Shown piece by piece: positions 1 through 6,615 of a DNA stretch of 12,060 bases. Where the stretch lies: contig JBBQRA010000187.1 of NCBI GenBank assembly GCA_038215275.1, positions 1-12,060 on the forward strand, in the 5' to 3' direction. A program made the position numbers and the translations under genes. Numbering within the stretch: the stretch's first letter is position 1; each line of letters begins with the position of its first letter. Below the pieces are notes generated by a model that searched no databases, was not told where the DNA came from, and was given only the letters and a program-made list of their open reading frames with translations. This DNA comes from Ga0077553 sp038215275 (lineage in GTDB: Bacteria > Acidobacteriota > Terriglobia > Bryobacterales > Bryobacteraceae).

Positions 1-123
1 ACCGGGACCTATCCCAAAGGAGTCAAAGTGTCGGATGAGGAATTGGCCCAACTCAACCTTAACCGAGACGATTTCCATGGTGAGTGGAACTACCAGATCA
101 GTCCCAGAAATTCCTCCTTCTGA
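1..123 (+). CDS. ISAzo13-family transposase, C-terminal end only
   Basis: This is an open frame entering from the left edge and ending at TGA 121-123, with 40 residues visible. It contains YPKGVKVSDEELAQLNL followed by HGEWNYQISPR. I recognise this as the conserved C-terminus of ISAzo13-family transposases, which typically end in a phrase like 'FHGEWNYTI.P'. The start and catalytic core lie outside the window, so I cannot tell whether the element is intact. Only 23 bases separate its stop from the end of an IS110-family relic on the other strand, so two unrelated insertion sequences abut here. I could not identify a terminal inverted repeat in those bases. Family recognition is from memory of the motif and rests on a short tail. 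Confidence 0.72.
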   Translation, partial: TGTYPKGVKVSDEELAQLNLNRDDFHGEWNYQISPRNSSF

Positions 124-146
124 TCACTTTATTTCTAGACAATCAC

Positions 147-956
147 TTAGCTTGCCTGGAGCTTGTGCTGTTGTTCGGTGTGCGTGGCAATCGCCCAGAT
201 GAAGCCGAGCAGTTCTCTGGCGACCGCGGTGACGATCTGGTTCTTGTTCTTGCCCTTGGCCGCCAGCGTTTTGTAGCGCTTGTTCAAGCAGTGCTGGGCT
301 TCCAGGCGATCGCCTTCACTTCGTCGCTCAAGGCCAGCGACTTGTGCCGCCGCAACAGGAAGCCGGTTACATTTGGCCGGTGATGGTAGGACCACGTAGA
401 CTCCACCAGTACTCTTCGCAAATGCGCACAGGGCCTCGATCACCGCCCGTAACTCGACCGACGCCTCGCGTACTGCTTCGTCGATAGCCGCTTCCAGATG
501 CAGGATCCGCTGCGCCACATGCTCCACTTCATGGAGGTAGTTGAACAAGCTCACTTCCAGCGCCTTATGCGGGAAGCGGACATTCGTCTTGATCCATTCG
601 AGGAACTGCTTGGTCCAGGACTTGATGCCTTCCGGCTTCAGGCCGTGCCCGCACCAAGTCGCGCAGCGCTTCCTGCTCCGGGCTCGGCACCGCTACCGCG
701 GTCGACTCCCCGGCCCGGTGGCAGCGCGCCAGCTTCTCGGCATCACGTCGGTCGGTCTTGATCCGCTCGCTTGCCTTTTTTGGAATCAGACTCGGGGCAA
801 TTACTTCGCACTCCACGTCGAGCTCGGTGAACTGCCAAGAGAGGCAGTATCCTGTCGGGCCTGCTTCGTAACAGGCCCTGATCTCGCCCTGCTCCCGCAG
901 CTTCTTGACTGGGTCTCGGCGTGGACATCCAGGCCCACATACAATATCTTTTCCGT
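147..956 (-). pseudogene. IS110-family transposase, frameshifted and internally deleted
   Basis: Fragments of an IS110-family (DEDD/Transposase_20) recombinase are spread over all three minus frames. From the 5' end: a start region reading (ACG)EKILYVGLDVHAET; a jump to CYEAGPTGY, ECEVIAPSLIPKK and KTDRRDAEKLARCHRAGE; EALRDLVRA; a frame change to HGLKPEGIKSWTKQFLEW and LFNYLHEVEHVAQRIL; another break; YHHRPNVTGFLL and DEVKAIAW; a one-base shift to AQHCLNKRYKTLA; and the tail NQIVTAVARELLGFIWAIA ending at TAA (147-149). The DEDD acidic residues (D of GLDVH, E of YEAGPTGY, both D of TDRRD) are still legible. About 40 residues are missing after the first motif. Most of the Transposase_20 domain, including the usual serine region, is missing after VIEAL. 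The probable start codon has become ACG. At most ~28 bases lie between its 5' end and photolyase homology, and 23 between its 3' end and the ISAzo13 stop, so no non-coding end long enough for a bridge RNA remains. It cannot make a working enzyme. Confidence 0.9.
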
Positions 957-963
957 AGATCAA

Positions 964-969
964 CTCCTT
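964..969 (-). promoter_or_regulatory. Relic ribosome binding site of the IS110 gene
   Basis: On the minus strand AAGGAG is followed by 7 bases and then ACG GAA AAG ATA TTG TAT GTG, which joins in frame to the GLDVH motif. IS110 transposases commonly begin only a few residues before this motif, so ACG (956-954) is most simply read as a mutated ATG. This fixes where the old reading frame began. It is inference from spacing and family habit. Confidence 0.45.
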
Positions 970-984
970 GTCCTTTGCGGCTCT

Positions 985-2045
985 GCGCCGCTTTTCGAAG
1001 CAGCACTGCAGGGCCCGTTTCTTGCGCTTTATATCTACGAGCCGTCGCTCTGGACCGCGCCGGACGCCGCGGCCCAGCATTGGAACCTCGTCGCGGAGAG
1101 GCTTCAGAACCTGCGCCGGTGCCTGCCGGTTGCCGTTCGCGTCGGCGAGTTATTGCCGGTCCTCGACGAAATCCGGCTAACAATGGAATCGTGGGACTTT
1201 GGGCGCACGAGGAGACCACCAACTGGATCCCCTACCAGCGGGACCGTTCCGTTCGCCGATGAACCCCGGAGAGGGGGATCCCGTTTGCGGAACTGCCCGG
1301 CTCTGGGGTCGTGCGGCGGATTGGCAGCCGGAACGGATGGGCAGGGGCCTGGGAGAAGCTGATGGGCGCCCCCCAACGCCCACTGTCGCGGGACTTCCGG
1401 CGGTTCCGCGCTTCACACTGAGCGAGGTGCCCCGCGGAGACGCCGCTATGCAGCAGGGCGGAGAGACCGATGCATGGGAGACGCTGGACAGCTTCCTGCA
1501 TCAGCGGGGCCGGAAACTACTCGAAGGAGCTTTCGATCCCGCTGACGACGTTATCCTGTTCGCGCATCAGCGCTCATCTCGACTGGCGCACCATCTCCAT
1601 TCGAGAGACCGTCCACGCCACCCGGCGTCGCATGGTGGCGGCCCCGGAATGGAAACGGTCGCTGCGCGCCTTTGACGCCCGTCTCCATTGGCGCAGGCAC
1701 TTCATGCAGAAGATGGAGGACGAACCCCAAATCGAGTTCCGCAATTTCGTCACGGCTTTCGATGGAATGCGCGAACCGCATTGGAACGACGACTACTTCG
1801 CCGCCTGGTGCGAGGGCCGAACTGGCTACGGCATGGTCGACGCCTATGGCTCCACTGGCCAAACCGGCGGCATTTCTGGCCCGGCAGTTCACCGACTACG
1901 AGCCCGGCGTCACTACCCGCAGTTCCAAATGCAGTCTGGGACGACAGGGATCAACACTCTGCGGATCTACAGCCCTAAGCAGCAGGCAGAGGATCACGAT
2001 CCGGATGGCGCTACTTGTCCGGCGCTGGTTGCCGCACGGCGTTGA
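985..2045 (+). pseudogene. Cryptochrome/DNA photolyase family gene, decayed
   Basis: Segments of one FAD-binding photolyase/cryptochrome protein run in order across three plus frames: APLFEAALQGP and LALYIYEPSLW (N-terminal antenna fold, from 985); VAVRVGELLPVLDE; LWAHEETTNW and YQRDR (~1190-1255); FAELPGSGVVRR and GSRNGWAGAWEKLMGAP (~1280-1370); ETDAWETLDSFLHQRG (~1465); YSKELSIPLT; EWKRSLRAFDARLHWR, HFMQKMEDEPQIEFRNF and FAAWCEGRTGYGMVDA (~1650-1845); FLARQFTDYEPGV; HYPQFQMQSGTTGINTLRI; VRRWLPHG (~2040). Intact relatives repair UV-induced pyrimidine dimers or sense light. At least five frame changes are needed to follow the protein. The stretch after GYGMVDA, where the family has its TGW..NFRMR flavin-binding helix, is deleted, and the first ~15 residues are missing at the IS110 boundary. 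Parts may still be translated as short peptides, but no functional enzyme is possible. Which subclass it came from (CPD photolyase, FeS-type or cryptochrome) cannot be settled here. Confidence 0.85.
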
Positions 2046-2094
2046 GCCGCACATCGTAGAGCACACGGCGGTAACAGACGCTATTCTAGACTCT

Positions 2095-2976
2095 GTGCCG
2101 GAGTATCCGGACATCACGATCTATCTCGAGGCGTTGCAAGCGAGGGTGCTCGGGCAGTCGCTAACAGCGCTGCGTCTGGCCACTCCGTTCCTGCTCCGCA
2201 CCATCGAACAGGTTCCGGAGGGGCAGACCGTCACCCGGCTGGAACGAGTCGGCAAACGCATCGCGTTTGGGTTCGATTCCGGGGTGTGGCTGGTCCTGCA
2301 TCTGATGATCGCCGGCCGGTTTCGCTGGAAACCAGCGGGAACGAAGCTCAGCGGCAGGAACATGCTGGCCGCCTTCGATTTTCCCAACGGAACTCTCGTT
2401 CTGACCGAAGCGGGCTCGAAACGGCAGGCCTCGCTCCACGTCGTCAACGACTTGTCCTCCCTCGACCCTGGCGGGCTCGAAGTCATCGGCGTACCGCTCG
2501 CGGCCTTCTCCGAACGTCTTCGTCTACGGAATCATACGCTCAAGCGCTCGTTGACAGATCCCCGGCTATTTAGCGGAATCGGAAACGCCTATTCTGACGA
2601 GATTCTCCACGCGGCGCGCCTTTCGCCGGTCGCATTGAGTCAAAAACTCACCGATGCCGAAGTCGAGCGCTTGTGGAAAGCGGTTGTGCTTGTGCTGCAA
2701 ACCTGGACCGCCCGTTTGCGAAACGAAGCCAATGGCGGTTTCCCCGAAAAGGTCACCGCCTTCCGTCCCGAGATGGCCGCTCACGGCAAGTTCGGGGTGC
2801 CGTGCCCCGATTGCGGTGTGAAGATTCAACGGATCCGCTACGCCGCCAATGAGACCAACTATTGTCCCCAATGTCAGACCGGCGGAAAGGTGCTCGCCGA
2901 CCGGGCGCTTTCCCGGTTGCTCGGGGCAGACTGGCCCCGCAGCCTTGAGGAACTCGAAAAGCTTGGCCGAGCCTAA
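2095..2976 (+). CDS. mutM: Fpg/Nei-family DNA glycosylase (formamidopyrimidine-DNA glycosylase type)
   Basis: This 293-residue base-excision repair enzyme should remove oxidised purines and cut the resulting abasic site by beta/delta elimination through its N-terminal proline. I chose GTG 2095 because it places PE at residues 2-3, as catalysis in this family requires. The frame is open upstream to at least TTG 1672 and has an ATG at 2005, but that extension is photolyase debris and would bury the proline. Visible landmarks are the beta-loop lysine K54 (RVGKRI), H69LMIAG where textbook Fpg has HLGMSG, G161IGN, and a C-terminal zinc finger C237-x2-C240 with C257-x2-C260. After the finger the protein continues ~33 residues (GGKVLADRALSRLL) beyond the usual Fpg end. 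This fits a divergent Fpg lineage, so 8-oxoguanine specificity is inferred from the family. No good Shine-Dalgarno precedes the GTG, and the former upstream neighbour is the photolyase pseudogene. How it is now expressed is unclear. Confidence 0.9.
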   Translation: MPEYPDITIYLEALQARVLGQSLTALRLATPFLLRTIEQVPEGQTVTRLERVGKRIAFGFDSGVWLVLHLMIAGRFRWKPAGTKLSGRNMLAAFDFPNGTLVLTEAGSKRQASLHVVNDLSSLDPGGLEVIGVPLAAFSERLRLRNHTLKRSLTDPRLFSGIGNAYSDEILHAARLSPVALSQKLTDAEVERLWKAVVLVLQTWTARLRNEANGGFPEKVTAFRPEMAAHGKFGVPCPDCGVKIQRIRYAANETNYCPQCQTGGKVLADRALSRLLGADWPRSLEELEKLGRA

Positions 2977-2997
2977 GTGCTAGTTAAAAAAGCACTT
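2975..2997 (+). terminator. Hairpin at the end of the glycosylase gene, weak terminator candidate
   Basis: A perfect 7-bp inverted repeat, AAGTGCT (2975-2981) and AGCACTT (2991-2997), has a 9-base A-rich loop and begins inside the TAA stop codon. There is no T-run after the second arm on the plus strand, so it may stabilise the mRNA end or act only weakly as a terminator. Confidence 0.35.
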
Positions 2998-3005
2998 CGG
3001 ATACC

Positions 3006-3040
3006 TTGTGGATTTAATGTTCAAAACCACAATTAGTTGT
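3006..3040. promoter_or_regulatory. AT-rich inverted repeats upstream of the nrdA promoter (possible operator)
   Basis: TTGTGG (3006-3011) and CCACAA (3027-3032) form a perfect 6-bp inverted repeat with a 15-base spacer. ACAA-N4-TTGT (3029-3040) forms a second one, overlapping the first and ending at the candidate -35. Neither matches the NrdR-box consensus that usually controls nrd operons. The strand opposite 3006-3014 reads AATCCACAA, faintly like a DnaA box. These could be repressor sites or chance AT-rich sequence. Confidence 0.25.
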
Positions 3041-3069
3041 TGACCTAAGGTGAAACACCGCTGTATGCT
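3040..3069 (+). promoter_or_regulatory. Candidate sigma-70 promoter for nrdAB
   Basis: TTGACC (3040-3045) and TATGCT (3064-3069) are separated by 18 bases, a tolerable match to -35 and -10 boxes. Transcription would begin near 3076 and leave a leader of about 107 bases before the nrdA ATG. It is the best pair I can see in the 206-base gap between the glycosylase and nrdA. It rests on consensus only. Confidence 0.4.
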
Positions 3070-3082
3070 GTAGTTCGGTAGC

Positions 3083-3100
3083 GCGAAACGCCCGTTTCGC
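3083..3100 (+). promoter_or_regulatory. Leader hairpin 1 of nrdA
   Basis: GCGAAAC (3083-3089) and GTTTCGC (3094-3100) form a perfect 7-bp stem with the tetraloop GCCC, just downstream of the predicted transcription start. GAAACG (3085-3090), most of its left arm plus the first loop base, could instead pair with CGTTTC (3131-3136) inside the following terminator-like hairpin. This could make hairpin 1 part of a switch. The stem is seen directly; the function is inferred. Confidence 0.4.
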
Positions 3101-3118
3101 TTGTGTCCTTCACTGTTT

Positions 3119-3157
3119 CCCGGACCGCATCGTTTCCCAACGATGATCCGGGCTTTT
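3119..3157 (+). terminator. Intrinsic-terminator-like hairpin in the nrdA leader (attenuator candidate)
   Basis: The outer stem is CCCGGA (3119-3124) with TCCGGG (3147-3152). The inner stem is CATCGTT (3128-3134) with AACGATG (3139-3145). A small internal loop lies between them and the apical loop is TCCC. The sequence C-TTTT-CTGTCTATT follows. Thirteen base pairs plus a T-rich tail on the plus strand is the usual form of a Rho-independent terminator; the reverse strand has no T-tail. It lies after the candidate promoter and only 25 bases before the nrdA start codon, so there is no space for another promoter after it. It therefore most likely modulates nrdAB rather than ending the glycosylase transcript. 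Confidence 0.55.
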
Positions 3158-3173
3158 CTGTCTATTGTCACCC

Positions 3174-3179
3174 GGGGAA
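3174..3179 (+). promoter_or_regulatory. Ribosome binding site of nrdA
   Basis: GGGGAA lies three bases before ATG 3183 and supports that ATG over the in-frame TTG at 3165. GGGAAA (3175-3180) is complementary to TTTCCC, which occurs twice upstream (3116-3121 and 3133-3138, the latter reaching into the terminator loop). Sequestration of this site by the leader is therefore conceivable. Confidence 0.5.
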
Positions 3180-3182
3180 ATC

Positions 3183-5591
3183 ATGGCTAGTTCTGCATCG
3201 CAGCTGTCGTCCGTTCCGTCTCCACAACCCGCCGCCGAGCAGGAGTTGTTTCCAGGCATCCGTCCGCAGGTGGCCGAGACCGCCATGCGGGTCAAAAAGC
3301 GCAACGGTTCCTTCGAACCGGTGCACGTGGACAAGATCATTCGGGCGGTTCAACGCTCTGCTGCCGGACTGACGCAAGTCGACCCGATGCGGATCGCGAT
3401 CAAAACGATTGGCGGTCTCTATGATGGCTCGTCAACCCGGGAACTGGATCAACTTTCCATTCAGACCGCGGCGTCGCTGATCTCGGAAGAGCCGGAGTAT
3501 TCACGCCTGGCTGCACGACTGCTGGCAAACTTCATTGAGAAAGAAGTCGCCAACCAGAACATCTATTCCTTCTCGCAGTCGATCGACCACGGCTACCGGT
3601 TCGGCCTCGTGAGCGAGACGACGTACAAGTTCGTAACCGAGAATGCGCGCAAATTGAATAGCTGTCTCGAAGAGCGGAACACGGACCTGTTCGAATACTT
3701 TGGGATCCGCACGGTCTACGATCGGTACCTACTGAAGAGCCCGGAGAGCCGGGACGTCATCGAGACGCCGCAGTACTTCTTCCTGCGGGTGGCCTGCGGC
3801 TTGTCGCAGAACGTGCAGGAGGCCATCGAGTTTTACCGTCTGATTTCGGCGCATGACTACATGCCGAGTTCGCCGACGCTCTTCAATTCGGGCACTTCGC
3901 ATCCGCAGATGTCTTCCTGCTATCTGCTCGATTCGCCGGAGGACGAGCTCGAATCGATCTATGACCGGTATAAAGATGTCGCGATGCTCTCGAAGTTCGC
4001 CGGCGGCATTGGCCTCGCCTACCACCGGATTCGGGCCCGCGGTTCGTTGATCAAAGGCACGAACGGCCGCTCCAACGGGATTGTCCCTTGGCTGAAGACT
4101 CTTGACTCCTCCGTCTCGGCCGTAAATCAGGGCGGCAAGCGCAAAGGCGCGGCCTGCGTCTACCTGGAGCCTTGGCACGCCGACATCGAAGAGTTCCTCG
4201 AGTTGCGCGACAATACCGGCGAAGAAGCGCGGCGCACGTACAACTTGAACCTGGCCAACTGGATTCCCGATCTGTTCATGAAGCGGTTGGAAGCCGACGG
4301 CATCTGGTCGCTGTTCGACCCGAAAGTAGTCCCGCATTTCCCCGACTTGTACGGCGACGAGTTCGATCGGGCATATGAAGAGGCCGAAGCCAAAGGTCTG
4401 TTCATGCGGCAGATTAAGGCCCGCGACCTGTATGCCCGGATGATGAAGACGCTGGCCGAGACCGGCAACGGCTGGATGACGTTCAAGGACGCATGCAACC
4501 AGAAATCGAATCAGACCGGTCTTTCGCACAACGTGGTCCATCTTTCGAACCTCTGCACCGAGATCACAGAAGTGACGCACCACGCCGAGACGGCGGTGTG
4601 CAATCTGGGTTCGATCAACCTTGCCCGGTACCTGACGCCGGAAGGGACGTTTGACTTTGAAAAGCTCGGTTGCAATGTTCGCCTCGCCGTCCGGTTCCTC
4701 GATAAGGTGATCGACATCAACTTCTACCCGACGAGCGGGGCAGAAGTCTCCAATCGGAAATGGCGCCCCGTCGGTCTGGGACTGATGGGCCTGCAGGATC
4801 TTTTCTTTCAACTGCGGTTGCCCTTCGATTCGCCCGAGGCTCGTGCGCTCTCGAAGCGCATTCAGGAAGACATCTACTTCCATGCGCTCGAAACCACCAT
4901 TGGGTTGGCCGAAGAGTACGGTCCGCACGAGAACTTCGAGGAGACCCGGGCGGCCAAAGGCGAATTTCAATTTGAACTCTGGGGCGTACAGCCGGAAGTC
5001 CGGGAGCGGTGGGACGAACTGCGGCCGCGGATGATGAAGTCGGGGATGCGCAACTCGCTGCTGCTGGCGATTGCGCCGACCGCGACGATCGCCTCGATTG
5101 TCGGCTCCTATGAATGCATCGAACCGCAAATCTCGAACCTGTTCAAGCGGGAGACGCTCTCGGGTGACTTCGTGCAGATCAACCGATACCTGGTGCTGGA
5201 ACTAAAGGCGCTCGGAATGTGGAATGAGCACATGCGGAATCGGATCAAGATGGGCGAAGGCTCCATCCTGGCCGTCGAGGAGATCCCGGACGAACTGAAG
5301 CAGATCTACCGGACCGTCTGGGAAGTGCCGATGCGGTCGTTGATTGACATGGCGGCGGAGCGGTCGCCATACATTGACCAGAGCCAGTCCTTGAACCTGT
5401 TCATCGAAAGCCCGACTATCGGCAAGGTTTCCTCCATGTATATGTATGCGTGGAAGAAGGGATTGAAAACAACCTACTACCTGCGGTCGCGGCCGGCATC
5501 AAAGATATCGAAAGCGACGGTTCCAGTGACTCCGGCGGCAGCGGTGGCCTGCTCGCTCGAGAACCCTGACAGTTGCGAAGCCTGCCAATAG
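3183..5591 (+). CDS. nrdA: Class Ia ribonucleoside-diphosphate reductase, alpha (catalytic) subunit
   Basis: This 802-residue cytoplasmic subunit reduces ribonucleoside diphosphates to deoxyribonucleotides together with NrdB. ATG 3183 is preferred over TTG 3165 because GGGGAA precedes it. After ~35 low-complexity residues there is one ATP-cone (about 36-121, beginning VKKRNGSF), the site for overall dATP/ATP control. The catalytic ten-stranded barrel follows. Active-site residues are present: redox pair C246 (SSCYLLD) and C473 (AVCNLGS), thiyl-radical C458 in NLCTE with N456 and E460, and radical-relay tyrosines Y765-Y766. The C-terminus is CEACQ, giving the shuttle pair C798/C801 that takes electrons from thioredoxin or glutaredoxin. 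Length and order fit a full-length enzyme with no sign of damage. nrdB follows 25 bases later and no nrdI or nrdH is nearby, supporting class Ia over Ib. Expression is probably set by the leader hairpins at 3083-3157. Confidence 0.97.
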   Translation: MASSASQLSSVPSPQPAAEQELFPGIRPQVAETAMRVKKRNGSFEPVHVDKIIRAVQRSAAGLTQVDPMRIAIKTIGGLYDGSSTRELDQLSIQTAASLISEEPEYSRLAARLLANFIEKEVANQNIYSFSQSIDHGYRFGLVSETTYKFVTENARKLNSCLEERNTDLFEYFGIRTVYDRYLLKSPESRDVIETPQYFFLRVACGLSQNVQEAIEFYRLISAHDYMPSSPTLFNSGTSHPQMSSCYLLDSPEDELESIYDRYKDVAMLSKFAGGIGLAYHRIRARGSLIKGTNGRSNGIVPWLKTLDSSVSAVNQGGKRKGAACVYLEPWHADIEEFLELRDNTGEEARRTYNLNLANWIPDLFMKRLEADGIWSLFDPKVVPHFPDLYGDEFDRAYEEAEAKGLFMRQIKARDLYARMMKTLAETGNGWMTFKDACNQKSNQTGLSHNVVHLSNLCTEITEVTHHAETAVCNLGSINLARYLTPEGTFDFEKLGCNVRLAVRFLDKVIDINFYPTSGAEVSNRKWRPVGLGLMGLQDLFFQLRLPFDSPEARALSKRIQEDIYFHALETTIGLAEEYGPHENFEETRAAKGEFQFELWGVQPEVRERWDELRPRMMKSGMRNSLLLAIAPTATIASIVGSYECIEPQISNLFKRETLSGDFVQINRYLVLELKALGMWNEHMRNRIKMGEGSILAVEEIPDELKQIYRTVWEVPMRSLIDMAAERSPYIDQSQSLNLFIESPTIGKVSSMYMYAWKKGLKTTYYLRSRPASKISKATVPVTPAAAVACSLENPDSCEACQ

Positions 5592-5616
5592 TTCAGTAAC
5601 AAAAGAGTAAGAGGCA

Positions 5617-6615
5617 ATGATTCTCGACCCTGGATTTGATTTAACTCTCCGTCCGATGAAGTATCCGGTTTTCTACGACATGTACAAAATCGGCATCAAG
5701 AACACCTGGACGGTGGAAGAGGTCGACTTTTCGACCGACGTGACGGATCTTCGCCAGAAGATGAACCCGGCTGAGCAACACCTGATCAAACGGTTGGTAG
5801 CGTTCTTTGCGACGGGGGATTCGATTGTCGGAAACAATTTAGTCCTGAATCTGTACAAGCACATTAACTCGCCCGAGGCGCGGATGTATCTCTCCCGCCA
5901 GTTGTACGAGGAAGCGGTGCATGTGCAGTTTTACCTGACTCTGCTCGACTCCTACATCCCGGATGCGAACGAGCGGGCAGCGGCATTCTCGGCAGTGGAG
6001 AATATTCCGTCCATCAAGGCCAAGGCAGATTTCTGCTTCAAGTGGATCGACTCCATCAACAACATGGACTCGATTCAGTCCGAAGCGGACATGAAGAACT
6101 TTCTGCTGAACCTCTCCTGCTTTGCCTGCTGCATCGAAGGAATGTTCTTCTTCGCCGCCTTTGCTTACGTGTACTTCCTGCGCTCCCGTGGTCTGCTGCA
6201 GGGATTGGCGACTGGCACGAACTGGGTATTCCGTGACGAGAGCGCCCACATCGACTTCGCCCTCGAAGTGATCAACACCGTACGCCGCGAACGCCCCCAT
6301 CTGTTTGACGCTGACTATGAAGCGCGCATCAAAGAGATGATCCGGGACGCGGTCGAGTGCGAGGCGCTCTTCGCCGAAGACACGTTGGGGGGCGGGGTAT
6401 CGGGAATGTCGATTCCGGCGATGCGGCAATATCTGCAATATATTGCGGACCGCCGCTTGGTTTCGTTAGGAATCCAGCCGATTTATGGGTCGAAGAATCC
6501 GTTCGACTTCATGGAACTACAGGACGTCCAGGAGTTGACGAACTTCTTCGAACGGCGGGTCTCGGCGTATCAGACTGCCGTATCAGGGGAAGTCGGGTTT
6601 GGAGATGACTTCTAA
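5617..6615 (+). CDS. nrdB: Class Ia ribonucleoside-diphosphate reductase, beta (radical-generating) subunit
   Basis: This 332-residue ferritin-like subunit holds the dimetal centre and tyrosyl radical that starts catalysis in NrdA. ATG 5617 has AAGAGG just upstream. The metal ligands align with E. coli NrdB by spacing: D68 (GDSI), E99 and H102 (YEEAVH), E174 (CIEGMFFFA), E208 and H211 (RDESAHID). The radical tyrosine is Y106, four residues after H102. An aspartate first ligand and a present tyrosine argue against the Chlamydia-type class Ic enzyme, which has glutamate and phenylalanine at these positions. The acidic-aromatic tail FGDDF is the likely NrdA-docking peptide. Whether the metals are Fe/Fe or another pair cannot be read from sequence. 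The stop codon overlaps the next gene's ATG by one base (TAATG), so translation of the DUF6526 gene is probably coupled. Confidence 0.97.
   Translation: MILDPGFDLTLRPMKYPVFYDMYKIGIKNTWTVEEVDFSTDVTDLRQKMNPAEQHLIKRLVAFFATGDSIVGNNLVLNLYKHINSPEARMYLSRQLYEEAVHVQFYLTLLDSYIPDANERAAAFSAVENIPSIKAKADFCFKWIDSINNMDSIQSEADMKNFLLNLSCFACCIEGMFFFAAFAYVYFLRSRGLLQGLATGTNWVFRDESAHIDFALEVINTVRRERPHLFDADYEARIKEMIRDAVECEALFAEDTLGGGVSGMSIPAMRQYLQYIADRRLVSLGIQPIYGSKNPFDFMELQDVQELTNFFERRVSAYQTAVSGEVGFGDDF

Noticed and set aside
541..1362. A 273-codon plus-strand open frame
   Set aside because: Its first half is the antisense of the IS110 relic and its middle is one frame of the photolyase pseudogene; it is a chimera of debris.
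3119..3157. Terminator belonging to the upstream glycosylase gene
   Set aside because: It lies 140 bases past the glycosylase stop and downstream of the only promoter candidate, with too little room after it for an nrdA promoter.
3076..3182. Adenosylcobalamin riboswitch upstream of nrdAB
   Set aside because: Some class Ia nrdAB operons carry one, but the leader here is only ~107 bases and I could not find a B12-box-like core; the hairpins fit a small attenuator better.
3165..3182. TTG 3165 as the nrdA start
   Set aside because: ATG 3183 has GGGGAA at close spacing; TTG would add six residues and place the Shine-Dalgarno inside the gene.
3729..5129. A 466-codon open frame opposite nrdA
   Set aside because: The plus strand is plainly nrdA with catalytic motifs throughout. 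The antisense frame is rich in arginine, alanine and valine and shows no recognisable domain, as expected for a GC-rich codon shadow.
5617..6615. Class Ic (Chlamydia-like) or class Ib beta subunit
   Set aside because: The first ligand is Asp and the radical Tyr is present, against class Ic. No nrdI or nrdH is nearby and the alpha subunit has an ATP-cone, against class Ib.
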